A stretch of DNA of 64,000 nt from Planctomycetota bacterium (GTDB lineage Bacteria; Planctomycetota; Planctomycetia; Gemmatales; Gemmataceae), in NCBI GenBank assembly GCA_021413735.1, contig JAIOPV010000169.1, positions 12,365 to 76,364 of the forward strand, written 5' to 3'. Made by a program: the position numbers and the translations under genes. The notes beneath the pieces were generated by a model that was given only the letters and a program-made list of their open reading frames with translations, ran no database searches and was not told the origin of the DNA. This document shows, in pieces, positions 42,744-52,234 of the stretch; the first letter of the stretch is position 1, and every line of letters begins with the position of its first letter.

Positions 42744-45700
42744 ATGTCCGGCATTTCGCCTTCGGCACTCGAAACCAGGCAGGTCGCGACCGCCCGAGTT
42801 CGCCGGATGCGGGCCGCTCGCGGTGCGTGCTGGCTGATCGTGATCGGTCTGCTTTCCGTCACGAGTGTGGCGATACTCGACGCGATCGTTCGGCTTCCCC
42901 CTTGGTCTCGCGGATTGACGCTCGCCATCTGGCTCACAAGCGTCGGCGTTCTCGCATGGCGGCTCGTCTTCCGGGCACTGCGTGACGAACCCATCGCACA
43001 GCCGACACGAGAGGCGAGAAGGGAACTGCCCGGAAACCTTCGAGCTGCCGCCGCCGCGACTCTCGCACTTGGGGCGTGTCTGCTCGCAGGTGCGTTCGTG
43101 CCGGGGGCCGTCGATCAACTCCGTCGCGTTGCTGTGCCGTGGCATCGGGCCGCTTCCTCGCCATATCGGATTGTCGTCACTTCGAATAACCCGGTCGTGC
43201 GTCGTGGAGGCACCGTCACGCTCACGGCGTATTTGAAGACCGATACGGGTGCGTCATCGGCGATCACGGCAACGCTGTTTTGTCGCGAAGTTGGCGGCAC
43301 TGTCGAGCGACCGTTTCACATGATCGACGACGGGAACGCGGCGTTTCATTTCACGCGAGTTGTGTCTGCCGATTTCGATTACCGCATTGAGGCCGGCGGC
43401 GCGACGAGCGACTGGTTCACGGTGTCGGCCGTTGATCCGATCGAACTCACCGACGGCACAGTCACAGAAACCCTCCCGCCGAAGTACGTCTCGAACACGG
43501 CGAAATCCGTGCGACAGGGGTTCGCGCCGCTCGAAGGATACCAGCATTCGACGGCTGAGTTTCGGCTGCGGTTCACGCGAGCACCGAAAGCCGCATGGCT
43601 CGAATTCCGTGCCGAGGGCACCACACCCGAGACCCGCCCCGTCTCGCTTTCCGACGAAGGACTGAGCGGCACCGCGACATTTCGCCTGAAGCAAGATGGC
43701 ACGTTGAAACTGGTCATGGTGGTCGATCAGAACGGCCGCGAACTTCGGCTCGACGACCCTGCCGTGACTGTGCGAGTGAAGCCGGACACGCCGCCGCGTT
43801 TCGAGCAGGTCAGCGGGTTGTCGCCACGACCGATGGTGGCTCGCCCCGGCGAACGGCTCACTCTCGCGATCACTGCGACCGACGATATCGCGATCAGTTC
43901 GGCGGTGCTGGAATACGCTGTCGGAGCCGCCGATGCTCCATCGGTTTCGGTGCCGATTCCGATCACGGGAACCGGCACGGCGAAGGCAACCGGTCGGCTG
44001 GAGTTCGATCTCGCCGATAAGGTCAAGCTCGGCGAAACGCTCCGGTTCCGGGTTCGTGTGTTGGATTCTCGCCGTCTCGATGACGTTGCATTGAAGCCGC
44101 AGGAGACGACGTACCCCGAATCGGGCTGGGCGACGGTGCGGATTGACGCGGATGCTCTGCCCAGCGAAGTGCAGGAGATTCAAGGCCGCCGTGAGTACGT
44201 GCGGCTGGCGCTGGAGCGGGCACTGAAAGAGATTCGCGAGGAAATGCTGCCGGCGGTCGATCATGTCATCGAGGCCGCGGACAAGCAAGTGTTGCCGCCC
44301 GAACAGATCTTCAGACTGAACAACTCCCGCGAGAGCAACAAGACCGCCGTTGGTTTGCTTCACGATGCGGCGCGCGAAAATGCTCTGTGCCTGGAGTTGC
44401 GACCGCTCGCCGCGGCACTACGAACCGTCGCCGACAGTTCGCTGAAAGAAGCCGAGGAAGCACTGCGACAAGCCGCGATTGCGTCGTCACTGGAACGCGG
44501 GATGCTGCTCGCGAGCGGACGAAAGCATCTCGTCGAGGCCGGCGAAAGAGTTGAAGCCTGTATCGCACGCAACGAGCAACTGGCACGGGATCGCCTCGAT
44601 ACGCGGGCACTTGCGGGATTCGCAGCGGAACAGGCTTCGCTCAGTCAGCGAGTGACGAACACCACGCCCGCGGAACTTGCGAAGCTTCAGCAGGAATTGC
44701 TCGCCAAGTTCGACAAGTTGCTTCAGGAAAGTGCGACGCTGCGGAATGCAACCGAAGCCGCGAAGCAGCAAGAATTCGTGCGGCTCGCGACACACGCCAC
44801 CGACCTCGCCGAGATGATCCACGAGTTCAACGACGCCGTGCAGAAGTTCCAGGCCGACGCAAAAAGCCAGGCGTTCGCCGCGATCACGACCGATCAGAAG
44901 GTACTCGCCGCGAACGCTGTGGTCTTGCTCGCACGCATTGAAACTGCCGCACGCCTCGCGAATGTCGTGCTGCCGAAAGCCGAGGAGTTTCGCCGCGTGG
45001 CTGAGTTGGTCGCCGACGGAAAGAACGTCGAAGCGCTGGTCGAGATGGCACAACTCACGCTCGCGCTGGATGCCGTCGCCGCGACGTTTGACAAGCTCGC
45101 AACCGATCGGCTCGACTCGAAAGCCGCGGCTCGACAACTCACGCTCTGGCAAGACGATCTCCGCACGAGGTTCCGCACGGCGACAGCCGCGAACCCCGCG
45201 AACTTCGCTACGCTTCCTGCCGCAACTCAGGCGAGTTTCCGCACGGAACAAGCTGCGATTAAGGCCGCCGCAACTGCTCTGCGAGTGCCGGCTGGTGAAA
45301 GTTCCACGGCTCGCGACACGGCAGTCGAGCACATCACAAGCGTCTGTAATTTCTTGAACGGCACCGGAGCGAATGCTGATCGTGCAATGGAAATCGCCGT
45401 CGCGGAGTTGACTCGCCTTGCGATGAAGCTGCCCACGATTCCCGAACGCCTCGCAAAGACTCGCCCGGAGTTCGAGAAGCTATTTCGCGAACAGGAGTCT
45501 ATTCAGGTGGGCGTCGAGGCGGTGTTCCGCAACGACCCCCCGGCCACGTTCCCGATGAAGCTCATGCCGTTCGCACTGCGACAACGGAAACAGATCGCCG
45601 GGTTCGCTGCTCTCGATCTGCCGGGGTTCGACGGTCGCCGGGAACGCACGCTGGCCGCTCTCACGGCCGCGACGAACGACCTGCAAGCATCGCTCGCCCA

Positions 45701-47336
45701 AGATGCTCCGGCGTCGCAGGCGTGGGTGAAACGCGAGTTCGAGCGATGGCGAAATGTTCTGTTCGATAATGTGCCGCCGCCCGACGACAAGACCGACGAA
45801 CTCGCTCGCCGTCTGGAAGAGACCGCGAAGACCCTTCAGGCAACGGGTTCAACACCGACCCTCGCGGCCAACGTGCAGGATGTCTTCAAGCAACTCGGGA
45901 AGTTGACGCGAACGCCGGAGGCGAGCGCTCTCTTGTACGATGCGTTGGCATCGACAACCACGGCTGATCTGGCGTTTCGCAACAACAACACGAAGCCGGC
46001 TGAATTGCTTCGCAAGGTCCGCACCGCCGCCGAGGATTTGGCACGCCTCTCGGATCGCCTCAACGGGTTGGAGTCCGATCTTGACCGCGTTCGTCGGCTG
46101 TCAGCGAACCGTCGGCTGGGGGCGGCTCGGGCGAAGGACGTTCCACCGAATTCGCAGGTGAATGCCGAGGTGGGGCGAGAGCTTGGCCGCGAACTCGAAG
46201 AGTTGTCGCTCACTCGTGTCGGCTTCGTGGCACAGCTTCACAAGCAGCGTTTGCTCGCTGAGTACGCACGCCTTCGCGACAAACCCGGTGCGGATCGACA
46301 GGCCGGAGCGCATGCAGCTCTCGCAACTTCGCTCGATGAACTGGCCGCCCTCATGGCCGACATCGACGAACTGACCGCGACCTTCGAGCGAAACCCGCCA
46401 GCCAGCGAACCGGGCGAAGCAGATGCTTACTTGCCTTCAAAGCTGTTCGCTGATGCAGTTCGCGATTTGGCTCGTCGGCACCGCATTGCTCGCGAACGGA
46501 TCACGAACATTCCCGCTGAACTCGCGAAGTGGACGAAGCCCGCAAAAACGAATCCGTTGGTTCAGATCGAGAACTCGCAGCGGGAACTCGCGGCGGAAGT
46601 GTCGAAGTTGGCCGAGGGGCTTTCGGCGTATGTCGGCAAGTTGCCGACCGATCCGGGCTTCGCAGAGTCGGAATCGTTTCTGATGGCGGATCGTCTTCGG
46701 AATGGGTTGGTGCGTGAAGCGAGGGAGAACGGCGAGCGCACTGCGAGGCTTCTTCGCAAGCTCGCGGGTTCGGAACATGCGAAGGGTTCCACGGCACTGG
46801 CTGAACGGCAGGATCGCATTCTCGCGGAGTTGGCAAAAGTGGCGACGCTGCCCGGCGTGATCGCCGCTCGTCAGCGTGTGCGCTCTGAGGAACTCGCCAT
46901 CGCGACCGAAGATCTCGTGAAGGCGTTGGAAGCAGCGGCTCGCGACGTGGGACCAGAAAGCCCTGCGGGGAAGTCGCTACTGGAGGCTGCGAACATCGCG
47001 AGCGGTACGGGGAAGTTGTTGCGTGAGGCCGAAACGAAACTGAGTACAGGCAAAGTGGAGGACGCGGCGTCGCTGCGAGAGGATGCCGAGGCTCAGATTC
47101 GGGCCGCGGCAACGAAGGTGAGTGGCGTTGGCCCGATGCTCACGACGTTCGACGCAGAGACCGCCGCGCTGGGGGAAACGCTTCGTCGGACGGAACTGGC
47201 GATGCGGCATCTGGCGCGCGAGTTAGTGGGGAAGTACGACCCTGTTGCGATGGCGAAGGTGATGCGAACCGTGGCGGATGGATTGGGGCATGCTGCGAAG
47301 GTGATTCGTGAACGCGTCGCGAACGACGGGAAGTGA
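42744..47336 (+). CDS. Giant DUF4175-like membrane-anchored coiled-coil protein
   Basis: 1530 residues. Three hydrophobic helices in the first 120 residues (WLIVIGLLSVTSVAILDAI, LTLAIWLTSVGVLAWRLVF, AATLALGACLLAGAFVPGA) anchor the protein. Then come two or three beta-rich, Ig-like domains (to about residue 460; SSPYRIVVTSNNPVVRRGG, PPRFEQVSGLSPR). The remaining 1000 residues are long alanine/leucine/glutamate helices. This layout is the DUF4175-like type often found near MoxR/von Willebrand loci in Planctomycetota. There is no catalytic motif. Role probably structural in the envelope; this is inferred. GGAG precedes the ATG. Confidence 0.8.
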   Translation: MSGISPSALETRQVATARVRRMRAARGACWLIVIGLLSVTSVAILDAIVRLPPWSRGLTLAIWLTSVGVLAWRLVFRALRDEPIAQPTREARRELPGNLRAAAAATLALGACLLAGAFVPGAVDQLRRVAVPWHRAASSPYRIVVTSNNPVVRRGGTVTLTAYLKTDTGASSAITATLFCREVGGTVERPFHMIDDGNAAFHFTRVVSADFDYRIEAGGATSDWFTVSAVDPIELTDGTVTETLPPKYVSNTAKSVRQGFAPLEGYQHSTAEFRLRFTRAPKAAWLEFRAEGTTPETRPVSLSDEGLSGTATFRLKQDGTLKLVMVVDQNGRELRLDDPAVTVRVKPDTPPRFEQVSGLSPRPMVARPGERLTLAITATDDIAISSAVLEYAVGAADAPSVSVPIPITGTGTAKATGRLEFDLADKVKLGETLRFRVRVLDSRRLDDVALKPQETTYPESGWATVRIDADALPSEVQEIQGRREYVRLALERALKEIREEMLPAVDHVIEAADKQVLPPEQIFRLNNSRESNKTAVGLLHDAARENALCLELRPLAAALRTVADSSLKEAEEALRQAAIASSLERGMLLASGRKHLVEAGERVEACIARNEQLARDRLDTRALAGFAAEQASLSQRVTNTTPAELAKLQQELLAKFDKLLQESATLRNATEAAKQQEFVRLATHATDLAEMIHEFNDAVQKFQADAKSQAFAAITTDQKVLAANAVVLLARIETAARLANVVLPKAEEFRRVAELVADGKNVEALVEMAQLTLALDAVAATFDKLATDRLDSKAAARQLTLWQDDLRTRFRTATAANPANFATLPAATQASFRTEQAAIKAAATALRVPAGESSTARDTAVEHITSVCNFLNGTGANADRAMEIAVAELTRLAMKLPTIPERLAKTRPEFEKLFREQESIQVGVEAVFRNDPPATFPMKLMPFALRQRKQIAGFAALDLPGFDGRRERTLAALTAATNDLQASLAQDAPASQAWVKREFERWRNVLFDNVPPPDDKTDELARRLEETAKTLQATGSTPTLAANVQDVFKQLGKLTRTPEASALLYDALASTTTADLAFRNNNTKPAELLRKVRTAAEDLARLSDRLNGLESDLDRVRRLSANRRLGAARAKDVPPNSQVNAEVGRELGRELEELSLTRVGFVAQLHKQRLLAEYARLRDKPGADRQAGAHAALATSLDELAALMADIDELTATFERNPPASEPGEADAYLPSKLFADAVRDLARRHRIARERITNIPAELAKWTKPAKTNPLVQIENSQRELAAEVSKLAEGLSAYVGKLPTDPGFAESESFLMADRLRNGLVREARENGERTARLLRKLAGSEHAKGSTALAERQDRILAELAKVATLPGVIAARQRVRSEELAIATEDLVKALEAAARDVGPESPAGKSLLEAANIASGTGKLLREAETKLSTGKVEDAASLREDAEAQIRAAATKVSGVGPMLTTFDAETAALGETLRRTELAMRHLARELVGKYDPVAMAKVMRTVADGLGHAAKVIRERVANDGK

Positions 47337-47392
47337 AGCTGCTTGGCGAGCGTGCGACCGAATTGGTTCTGATCACGACTTTGTTTTGCCCT

Positions 47393-47513
47393 CTCCCCTT
47401 GCGGGAGAGGGTGGCCGCGCTTCGCGGCCGGGTGAGGGGCAAAGCCTGAACAACTGCAACGCTCTTACCCCTCACCCGCTCGCTTCGCGAGCTGCCCTCT
47501 CCCGCAAGGGGAG
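47393..47513. repeat. Compound inverted repeat, CCCTCTCCC type
   Basis: Left block 47393-47439 and right block 47468-47513 are inverted copies of each other with differences only in the middle. Each block contains nested hairpins, for example CTCCCCTTGCGGGAGAGGG on the left and GCTCGCTTCGCGAGC on the right. Similar CCCTCTCCCGCAAGGGGAG-like intergenic elements are known from many bacterial genomes, so this is probably a widespread REP-type element. It occupies most of the gap between convergent genes. Confidence 0.85.
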
Positions 47514-47558
47514 TGGGCGAAGACAAGACACGTTTCGCGTTCACGGGGAAAACCAACA

Positions 47559-48023
47559 TCACCCCTGCCACGGGAACCAGCCCTTTTTGCCCGCCGTGCA
47601 AGGCTTCGCCATCACAGCAAGGATCAACACTTCGCCCGCCTTCGTGCGATGCGGCGTCACCACAGGAAAGAACTTGTCGCACGCGCAGCCGTAGGTCACG
47701 TTCTCCAACCCCGGCGGTTTGATCGTCAAACTGATGCGGCCGTTCGCGTCCTTTTGTCGCGTCACGGTCACCTTCAGTTCTTCCTTGTCCACCAACTCGA
47801 ACGTGTGCGAATCGCCGACCGGAATCGACTTCGCTTCGGTCGCCACGATTCGGAATCCCGTCAGCTTCTTGTCGCGTTTCTGAACCTGCGCGGCAAGCGC
47901 CGCCAGCTTCGGATCAACGTCGGTATTGGCGTCCGTCGCAAGTACGACGACGACTGTAACCCGAACGGGGTCTTCGGTCGGACAGAGAATCAGAAATAAC
48001 AGCGGCGCAATCGCACCGGCCAT
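47559..48023 (-). CDS. Small secreted or membrane-anchored protein of unknown function
   Basis: 154 residues with a short N-terminal hydrophobic stretch (MAGAIAPLLFLILCP) that looks like a signal peptide or lipobox-like sequence. The mature part contains VRVTVVVVLATDANTDVD, then LAALAAQVQKRDKKLTGF, and a C-terminal part with CACDKFFPVVTP and a Gly/Trp end. The gene follows the anti-sigma factor gene after seven bases, so it is probably the third gene of that operon and may be a regulated or regulatory envelope partner. No known family recognised. Confidence 0.65.
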   Translation of the reverse strand: MAGAIAPLLFLILCPTEDPVRVTVVVVLATDANTDVDPKLAALAAQVQKRDKKLTGFRIVATEAKSIPVGDSHTFELVDKEELKVTVTRQKDANGRISLTIKPPGLENVTYGCACDKFFPVVTPHRTKAGEVLILAVMAKPCTAGKKGWFPWQG

Positions 48024-48030
48024 GGGTCAC

Positions 48031-48750
48031 CTATCTGGGCTTTGCGGCGAAAATCATTGGAGCCTGACCGGGAGCCGTCGTCATCTTCGGAGCACTCGCC
48101 GGCCAAATCGGGCTGAGGTCCACTTCCTGTAAGTGTACTTCTTCGAACGATGCCAGCACCAACGTCTCCGACAGCGGATGCCGACCAATCGGCAACCAAC
48201 CCGCACGCGTGTCCGGCACTCGGTCGAGAATCACTTCTTCATCAGATGCAATCGGAAGAACCGCGAACGCTGCCAGCAGGTCCGGCTTCATCGACGTCAC
48301 AACCGCTCGCGGTTCAGGAGCAATCTCGGGTCTTGACACCACTTCCACGGGCTTCCGAATAGCGTCGGTTGGTCGCTGCGGGGCCACAGGCCCGAATGCG
48401 ATCCACGCCACACTCGCCGCGGCAGCAACGCTTGCGATGCCGCCCAACGCCCATGCTGCGATCTTCCAACGATCCGCGTGCCTCGGTGTCGGCGGTTTCA
48501 GCCCCAGTTCGATCCGATGGCGAACGGTCGTCCACGCTGCCGACGGCGGTTCCGGTACCTCGGCACGTTCCCACAAGCCCGCGTTTGTTGGTCCGAACTC
48601 ACGCTGTGCGTTCAGGTCGGCGCTCGCGTCGGGGTTGTCGGCCAACCATCGTTCCACCGCGGCGTGCGCCTCCGGATCGAGTTCGCCGTCGGCGTAAGCC
48701 GCGAGCCACTCAGGCGAGATATCGTCGGGTGTCGTGTCTTCGGGCATCAT
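48031..48750 (-). CDS. Transmembrane anti-sigma factor
   Basis: 239 residues. The N-terminal region (ISPEWLAAYADGELDPEAHAA … RWLADNPDA) matches the sigma-binding part of anti-sigma factors, but the His-x3-Cys-x2-Cys zinc motif is absent. A single helix near residue 100 (WALGGIASVAAAASVAWIAFG) separates it from an outer domain. ATG overlaps the sigma-factor stop in ATGA, the classic arrangement for a sigma/anti-sigma pair and good evidence of coupled translation and function. Confidence 0.85.
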   Translation of the reverse strand: MMPEDTTPDDISPEWLAAYADGELDPEAHAAVERWLADNPDASADLNAQREFGPTNAGLWERAEVPEPPSAAWTTVRHRIELGLKPPTPRHADRWKIAAWALGGIASVAAAASVAWIAFGPVAPQRPTDAIRKPVEVVSRPEIAPEPRAVVTSMKPDLLAAFAVLPIASDEEVILDRVPDTRAGWLPIGRHPLSETLVLASFEEVHLQEVDLSPIWPASAPKMTTAPGQAPMIFAAKPR

Positions 48751-49346
48751 GGCGAAACCTGGTCGGCAAGCAGTGTCTTCAGTTTCTGGCGCGCGTAAAA
48801 TAGCCTGCTCATTACCGTTCCGATAGAGATTCCAAGCGAATCCGCGACCTCTCGATAAGACAATCCACCCTCGACGTGCAAGACGAATGTCTGTCGCTGC
48901 GTGTCGGGCAACCGGGCCAAGGCCGCGTCGATCTTCATGCGAACATCGGCTCGGCTCAACTCGGCGTCCGCCGGCGGATGATCGTCTGGTCCGAAACGGT
49001 CTGGCGGATCATCTCGCGGTGCCTGCGGAACTCGGGCGTCGCGTTTCCGGTGCCGGCCGACATCAAGAGCGGCGTTGCTGACGATTCGAAGCAACCACGT
49101 CTTGAACGAACTGTGCCCACGGAACTTGTCGAGGTTCGTGAGCAGCTTGACGAACGCATCCTGAACCGCGTCGAGAGCGTCCGCCTCTCGACCGAGCAAC
49201 CGATAGGCGACCCGATACGCAACCGCACGGTGACGGTGGAACAGGTCGTCGAGAGCGGTGCGATCCCCTGCCGCGAACCGCTCAAGCAGAGCGACATCGG
49301 TCGGCACGGAGACAACAGGCTTGTGAAGAACCGAGACAGCAGGCAT
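48747..49346 (-). CDS. ECF-type RNA polymerase sigma factor
   Basis: 199 residues from ATG 49346; a longer reading upstream is Arg/Ser rich and non-homologous. Region 2 is visible as HRAVAYRVAYRLLGREADAL … DAFVKLLTNLDKFRGHSSFK; region 4 as ALARLPDTQRQTFVLHVEGG and LSYREVADSLGISIGTVMSR with a helix-turn-helix. No SD is evident. It would direct RNA polymerase to a dedicated promoter set and be held by the overlapping anti-sigma factor. Its own target promoter was not identified here. Confidence 0.92.
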   Translation of the reverse strand: MPAVSVLHKPVVSVPTDVALLERFAAGDRTALDDLFHRHRAVAYRVAYRLLGREADALDAVQDAFVKLLTNLDKFRGHSSFKTWLLRIVSNAALDVGRHRKRDARVPQAPRDDPPDRFGPDDHPPADAELSRADVRMKIDAALARLPDTQRQTFVLHVEGGLSYREVADSLGISIGTVMSRLFYARQKLKTLLADQVSP

Positions 49347-49471
49347 GGGGTGGGGTAAACTCCGAACTCCTGCGGGTCCGCCCGACGCACCGCATTCTAC
49401 CGCCCTGAATGGGTAGACGCGACAGGTCCCGAAAGAATTCGACCCAAGTCCGTGAGCCGAGAGACTATCGC

Positions 49472-50527
49472 ATGATCGCTGTGCATCACTGGGACGCAAC
49501 GAAGAAGACTTGCCACTCCGATTGTCACGATAAGTTGCCCGCAAGTGCGACTGAAATCGCTCCGGACGACGTCTGGTGGGTCGATCTCTGCGATCCGACT
49601 CCAGAAGAAGAAGCACAGATCTTCAGCAAATTCTTCCCAATCCACAGCCTCACGCGCGAGGATATCACCCGTCAGCGAGTGAATGAGGATAAAGGAACGC
49701 ACCTGCCGAAAGTCGAAGAGTTCCCGGATTACCTCTTCGTGGTCGTCAACCCGCTGACGCCCGGACTCGGCGAAATGCTGAAGGCACCAGCGAAGGGCAC
49801 GCCATTGCCCAGCGCCGCGGACGTTCGAGCCAAGCGGAATCGGCGACCACAACTCAGTGCCGTGCTGAGCGAACGTGTACTCATCACGCACCACTACGAA
49901 CCACTGGAATGCGTAACCACCGCGACAGCGTATCTTCACCGGCACGCCCAAGCCGCGGAGCGAGGCCCAGACTTTTTGTTTCACCACATCCTCGACGCGA
50001 TGGTGGATGAGTATTCGCCGGTTGTGGAGCGCATTGCGTCCCGGCTCGACGCCCTCGAATCGCACATCTTCCGCGATCCGTCGCCCCGATTGCTCGCTCG
50101 CCTGCTCAGGATCAAACGAATCGTAACGGGGCTGCGAAAGACGCTGATTCTCGAACGCGAAGTGCTGGCCCGCCTGATTCGCGGCGAATTCGCACTCGTG
50201 GAGGACCGCGAGGTGGTCTACTACCGCAACGTGTACGATCATCTCGTGCGATACACGGAACTCATCGAGTCCGCTCGCGAAATGGTCAGCGATTTGATGG
50301 AAACGCATCTGTCGGCGGTTTCGACCAAACTCAATCAGGTGATGAAAGTTCTCACGCTGATCTCGACTATCGGCATGGTATGCGCCGTCATCGCTGGCAT
50401 CTACGGAATGAACTTCGAGCACATGCCGGAGCTAAAATGGGAATACGGCTATCCGATGGCACTCGGCTTGATGCTGACGGCATCGTTGTCGGTTGTCGCC
50501 ATCGCCCGCTGGAAGAAGTGGATTTGA
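49472..50527 (+). CDS. corA: CorA-type magnesium/divalent cation channel
   Basis: 351 residues from ATG 49472 (MIAVHHWDATKKTC); an ATG at 49409 would add a basic, unconserved stretch. The N-terminal domain is cytoplasmic and acidic. Two C-terminal helices carry the hallmark selectivity loop YGMNFEHMPELKWEYGYP, with the GMN motif at the end of the first helix (STIGMVCAVIAGI). Homopentamers of this family transport Mg2+ or Co2+. The gene is divergent from the sigma factor with 125 bases between them. Confidence 0.93.
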   Translation: MIAVHHWDATKKTCHSDCHDKLPASATEIAPDDVWWVDLCDPTPEEEAQIFSKFFPIHSLTREDITRQRVNEDKGTHLPKVEEFPDYLFVVVNPLTPGLGEMLKAPAKGTPLPSAADVRAKRNRRPQLSAVLSERVLITHHYEPLECVTTATAYLHRHAQAAERGPDFLFHHILDAMVDEYSPVVERIASRLDALESHIFRDPSPRLLARLLRIKRIVTGLRKTLILEREVLARLIRGEFALVEDREVVYYRNVYDHLVRYTELIESAREMVSDLMETHLSAVSTKLNQVMKVLTLISTIGMVCAVIAGIYGMNFEHMPELKWEYGYPMALGLMLTASLSVVAIARWKKWI

Positions 50528-50620
50528 CGGCGTGGCGGGCAGGGTGCGGACTTGTCGGTTATGCAGTCAGAAGGTAGTTTAACTGCTGCGAGAATTCCGA
50601 GTCACGACGGAGGCAGAGTC

Positions 50621-51052
50621 ATGGCGAAGGGGCGTGGGGGCCGTGGGCCAACCCGGTTGGATAAGCGACGCGAGAACGAAGCGGCAGAGGCCCAAGAACG
50701 CGATAAGGCGTCCGAGGAGCCGGAAGAAGCCGAAGAAGAAGAGGCTGATGCCGGGGCAGACGACGGCGACGGTGAGGGCGACGACGATGCCCCGAAAAAG
50801 AAGCCGAAGAAGGCGGCGAAGAAGCCCGCCGCGGCGAAGAAGCCCGCGGTGAAGCGAACCCGTGTCGCGAAGGAAGTTCGTCGCCGGGCGGTGTGGGTTG
50901 TGTGCGACAACGGCAGCAAAGAAGTCGGCGAGTTCCCCTTCAATCAGAAGGCCGAAGCCGAGGAACTGCTCGCCAAAAAGATTCTGGAGAAGGAAGGCAA
51001 AGCGACCTTCTACATGAACCTCGTCAAGAAAGAGATGAAAGAAGAGAAGTAG
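50621..51052 (+). CDS. Small basic/acidic protein, histone H1-like in its centre
   Basis: 143 residues from ATG 50621, with GGAGG eight bases upstream. N-terminal Lys/Arg part, then an acidic stretch (EEPEEAEEEEADAG), then a Lys/Ala/Pro repeat (KKPKKAAKKPAAAKKPAVKR) like the tail of histone H1 or bacterial Hc1-type proteins. The last 55 residues form a small compact domain (RRAVWVVCDNGSKEVGEF). It may bind nucleic acid, but this rests on composition only. Ends before a 26-bp hairpin that separates it from a convergent gene. Confidence 0.7.
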   Translation: MAKGRGGRGPTRLDKRRENEAAEAQERDKASEEPEEAEEEEADAGADDGDGEGDDDAPKKKPKKAAKKPAAAKKPAVKRTRVAKEVRRRAVWVVCDNGSKEVGEFPFNQKAEAEELLAKKILEKEGKATFYMNLVKKEMKEEK

Positions 51053-51069
51053 GCCGACTTCCGGAATTT

Positions 51070-51132
51070 GGAACGCGGAGTGAAGACCAAAGACCAGCCA
51101 TGCTTGGGTCTTTGGTCTTCACTCCGCGTTCC
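51070..51132. terminator. 26-bp perfect hairpin between convergent genes
   Basis: Arms 51070-51095 and 51107-51132 are perfectly complementary around an 11-base loop; the arm starts GGAACGCGGAGTGAAGACCA. It fills the gap between the convergent genes ending at 51052 and 51145, as expected of a bidirectional terminator, and is one of the longest perfect hairpins in the window. Confidence 0.85.
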
Positions 51133-51144
51133 GCGTTTATTCCC

Positions 51145-52032
51145 TTAGCTGCTCACGGTCGATTTCTCGCGGATCAATCGTTGCACTTGCTCGATACGCC
51201 AGCCAATCCACAGCACATTCGGCAAGCGAATCTCTTCCTTCGAGTCCGTCAGCTTGATAACGATGTCGCCGGAGAAGAATCCGAGCAGCCAGTGACGGAA
51301 CATATCGTCACGCTTCTTCTCGAGTTCCACTCGGCTGCCGTCGATGTCCCGGATCGACGCGCCAATGTGTTCGCAGATCGCGATGTGGCCTGGGGTCACC
51401 CGCATGTACGTCCGCTGATCGAAGATGAACACCGACACCACCCAGAGGACCAGAACGGTGGTAGCGATGAACAGGTAACCCGCCAAGTTAATGTAGATGT
51501 GCAGGTTTCCGACCGCAGCGAGCAAGTTATCCCACCCGTTCGGCACCAGCGTAATTCCCAACGCCAGCACCAGAACCAACAGGAGTACCACGAACGACCA
51601 CACGCCACGCAAGGGGACGTTCGTGATAAGCACCGTCAGCAACAAAACCACGCAGAACACCGGCCCAAGCCAGGCCTTCTGCGAAACTCGCGTCTTGAAC
51701 GTGGGGCCTTCACCGGGAACGGACGTCGAGCGTTCGGCCTGGTCGAGCAACTTGGTCGGCGGATTTGTGACGACAACGCTGTATGCCGTGTGCGTCTGAT
51801 CGGAGTTGCCTTTATCGACAACAACGCGGGTGTCGGCGGGCACGATCGCGAGGCGGTGATCCTCGGCATAGGTGACCAGAGCAACGATGTAGCCCAGAAC
51901 CCAGATTGGCCACCAGTAGAACAGCATGGAATGGCTAATCAGCGTGATTTCACGCTTCTGCGGATCGACCGCTTTTGGCGGGGTCACAGGCGGTGCCGGC
52001 GTGTGCCCTGGAGGTGGTGGCGTGGTTGACAT
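51145..52032 (-). CDS. Membrane protein with C-terminal PH-like domain
   Basis: 295 residues. Pro-rich cytoplasmic start (PPPPGHTPAPPVTPPKA), then hydrophobic segments near residues 35-55 (MLFYWWPIWVLGYIVALVTY), 120-175 (FCVVLLLTVLITNV, FVVLLLVLVLALGITLV) and 190-215 (AGYLFIATTVLVLWVVSVFIF). The last 85 residues (TYMRVTPGHIAICEHIGASI … LPNVLWIGWRIEQVQRLI) resemble bacterial PH domains. No catalytic residues. Function unknown. Confidence 0.7.
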   Translation of the reverse strand: MSTTPPPPGHTPAPPVTPPKAVDPQKREITLISHSMLFYWWPIWVLGYIVALVTYAEDHRLAIVPADTRVVVDKGNSDQTHTAYSVVVTNPPTKLLDQAERSTSVPGEGPTFKTRVSQKAWLGPVFCVVLLLTVLITNVPLRGVWSFVVLLLVLVLALGITLVPNGWDNLLAAVGNLHIYINLAGYLFIATTVLVLWVVSVFIFDQRTYMRVTPGHIAICEHIGASIRDIDGSRVELEKKRDDMFRHWLLGFFSGDIVIKLTDSKEEIRLPNVLWIGWRIEQVQRLIREKSTVSS

Positions 52033-52183
52033 TGGGTGGGTTTACTCGGTTGAGGGTATGAACATTCCGACCGGGCGACTCGGTGCGGTTACCGGGTACT
52101 TCGGATGCCCGGCCCGGTTCTTTCCGGGAAAGCGCGAGTAAACCTAGACGTAGATGTGAGACAACTCAATGTCAAGCGCCATA

Positions 52184-52219
52184 ACGAAAGGCCACGGAGA
52201 AGACTCCGTGGCCTTTCGT
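52184..52219. terminator. 16-bp perfect hairpin after the cytochrome gene
   Basis: Arms ACGAAAGGCCACGGAG (52184-52199) and its complement (52204-52219) with a four-base loop lie just beyond the 3' end of the minus-strand cytochrome gene. The run of A on one strand and T on the other within the stem gives partial resemblance to a factor-independent terminator. Confidence 0.75.
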
Positions 52220-52234
52220 GCAATTTCAACAAAC

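Noticed and set aside
47393-47513. CRISPR array
   Set aside because: Only two inverted blocks, no direct repeats or spacers.
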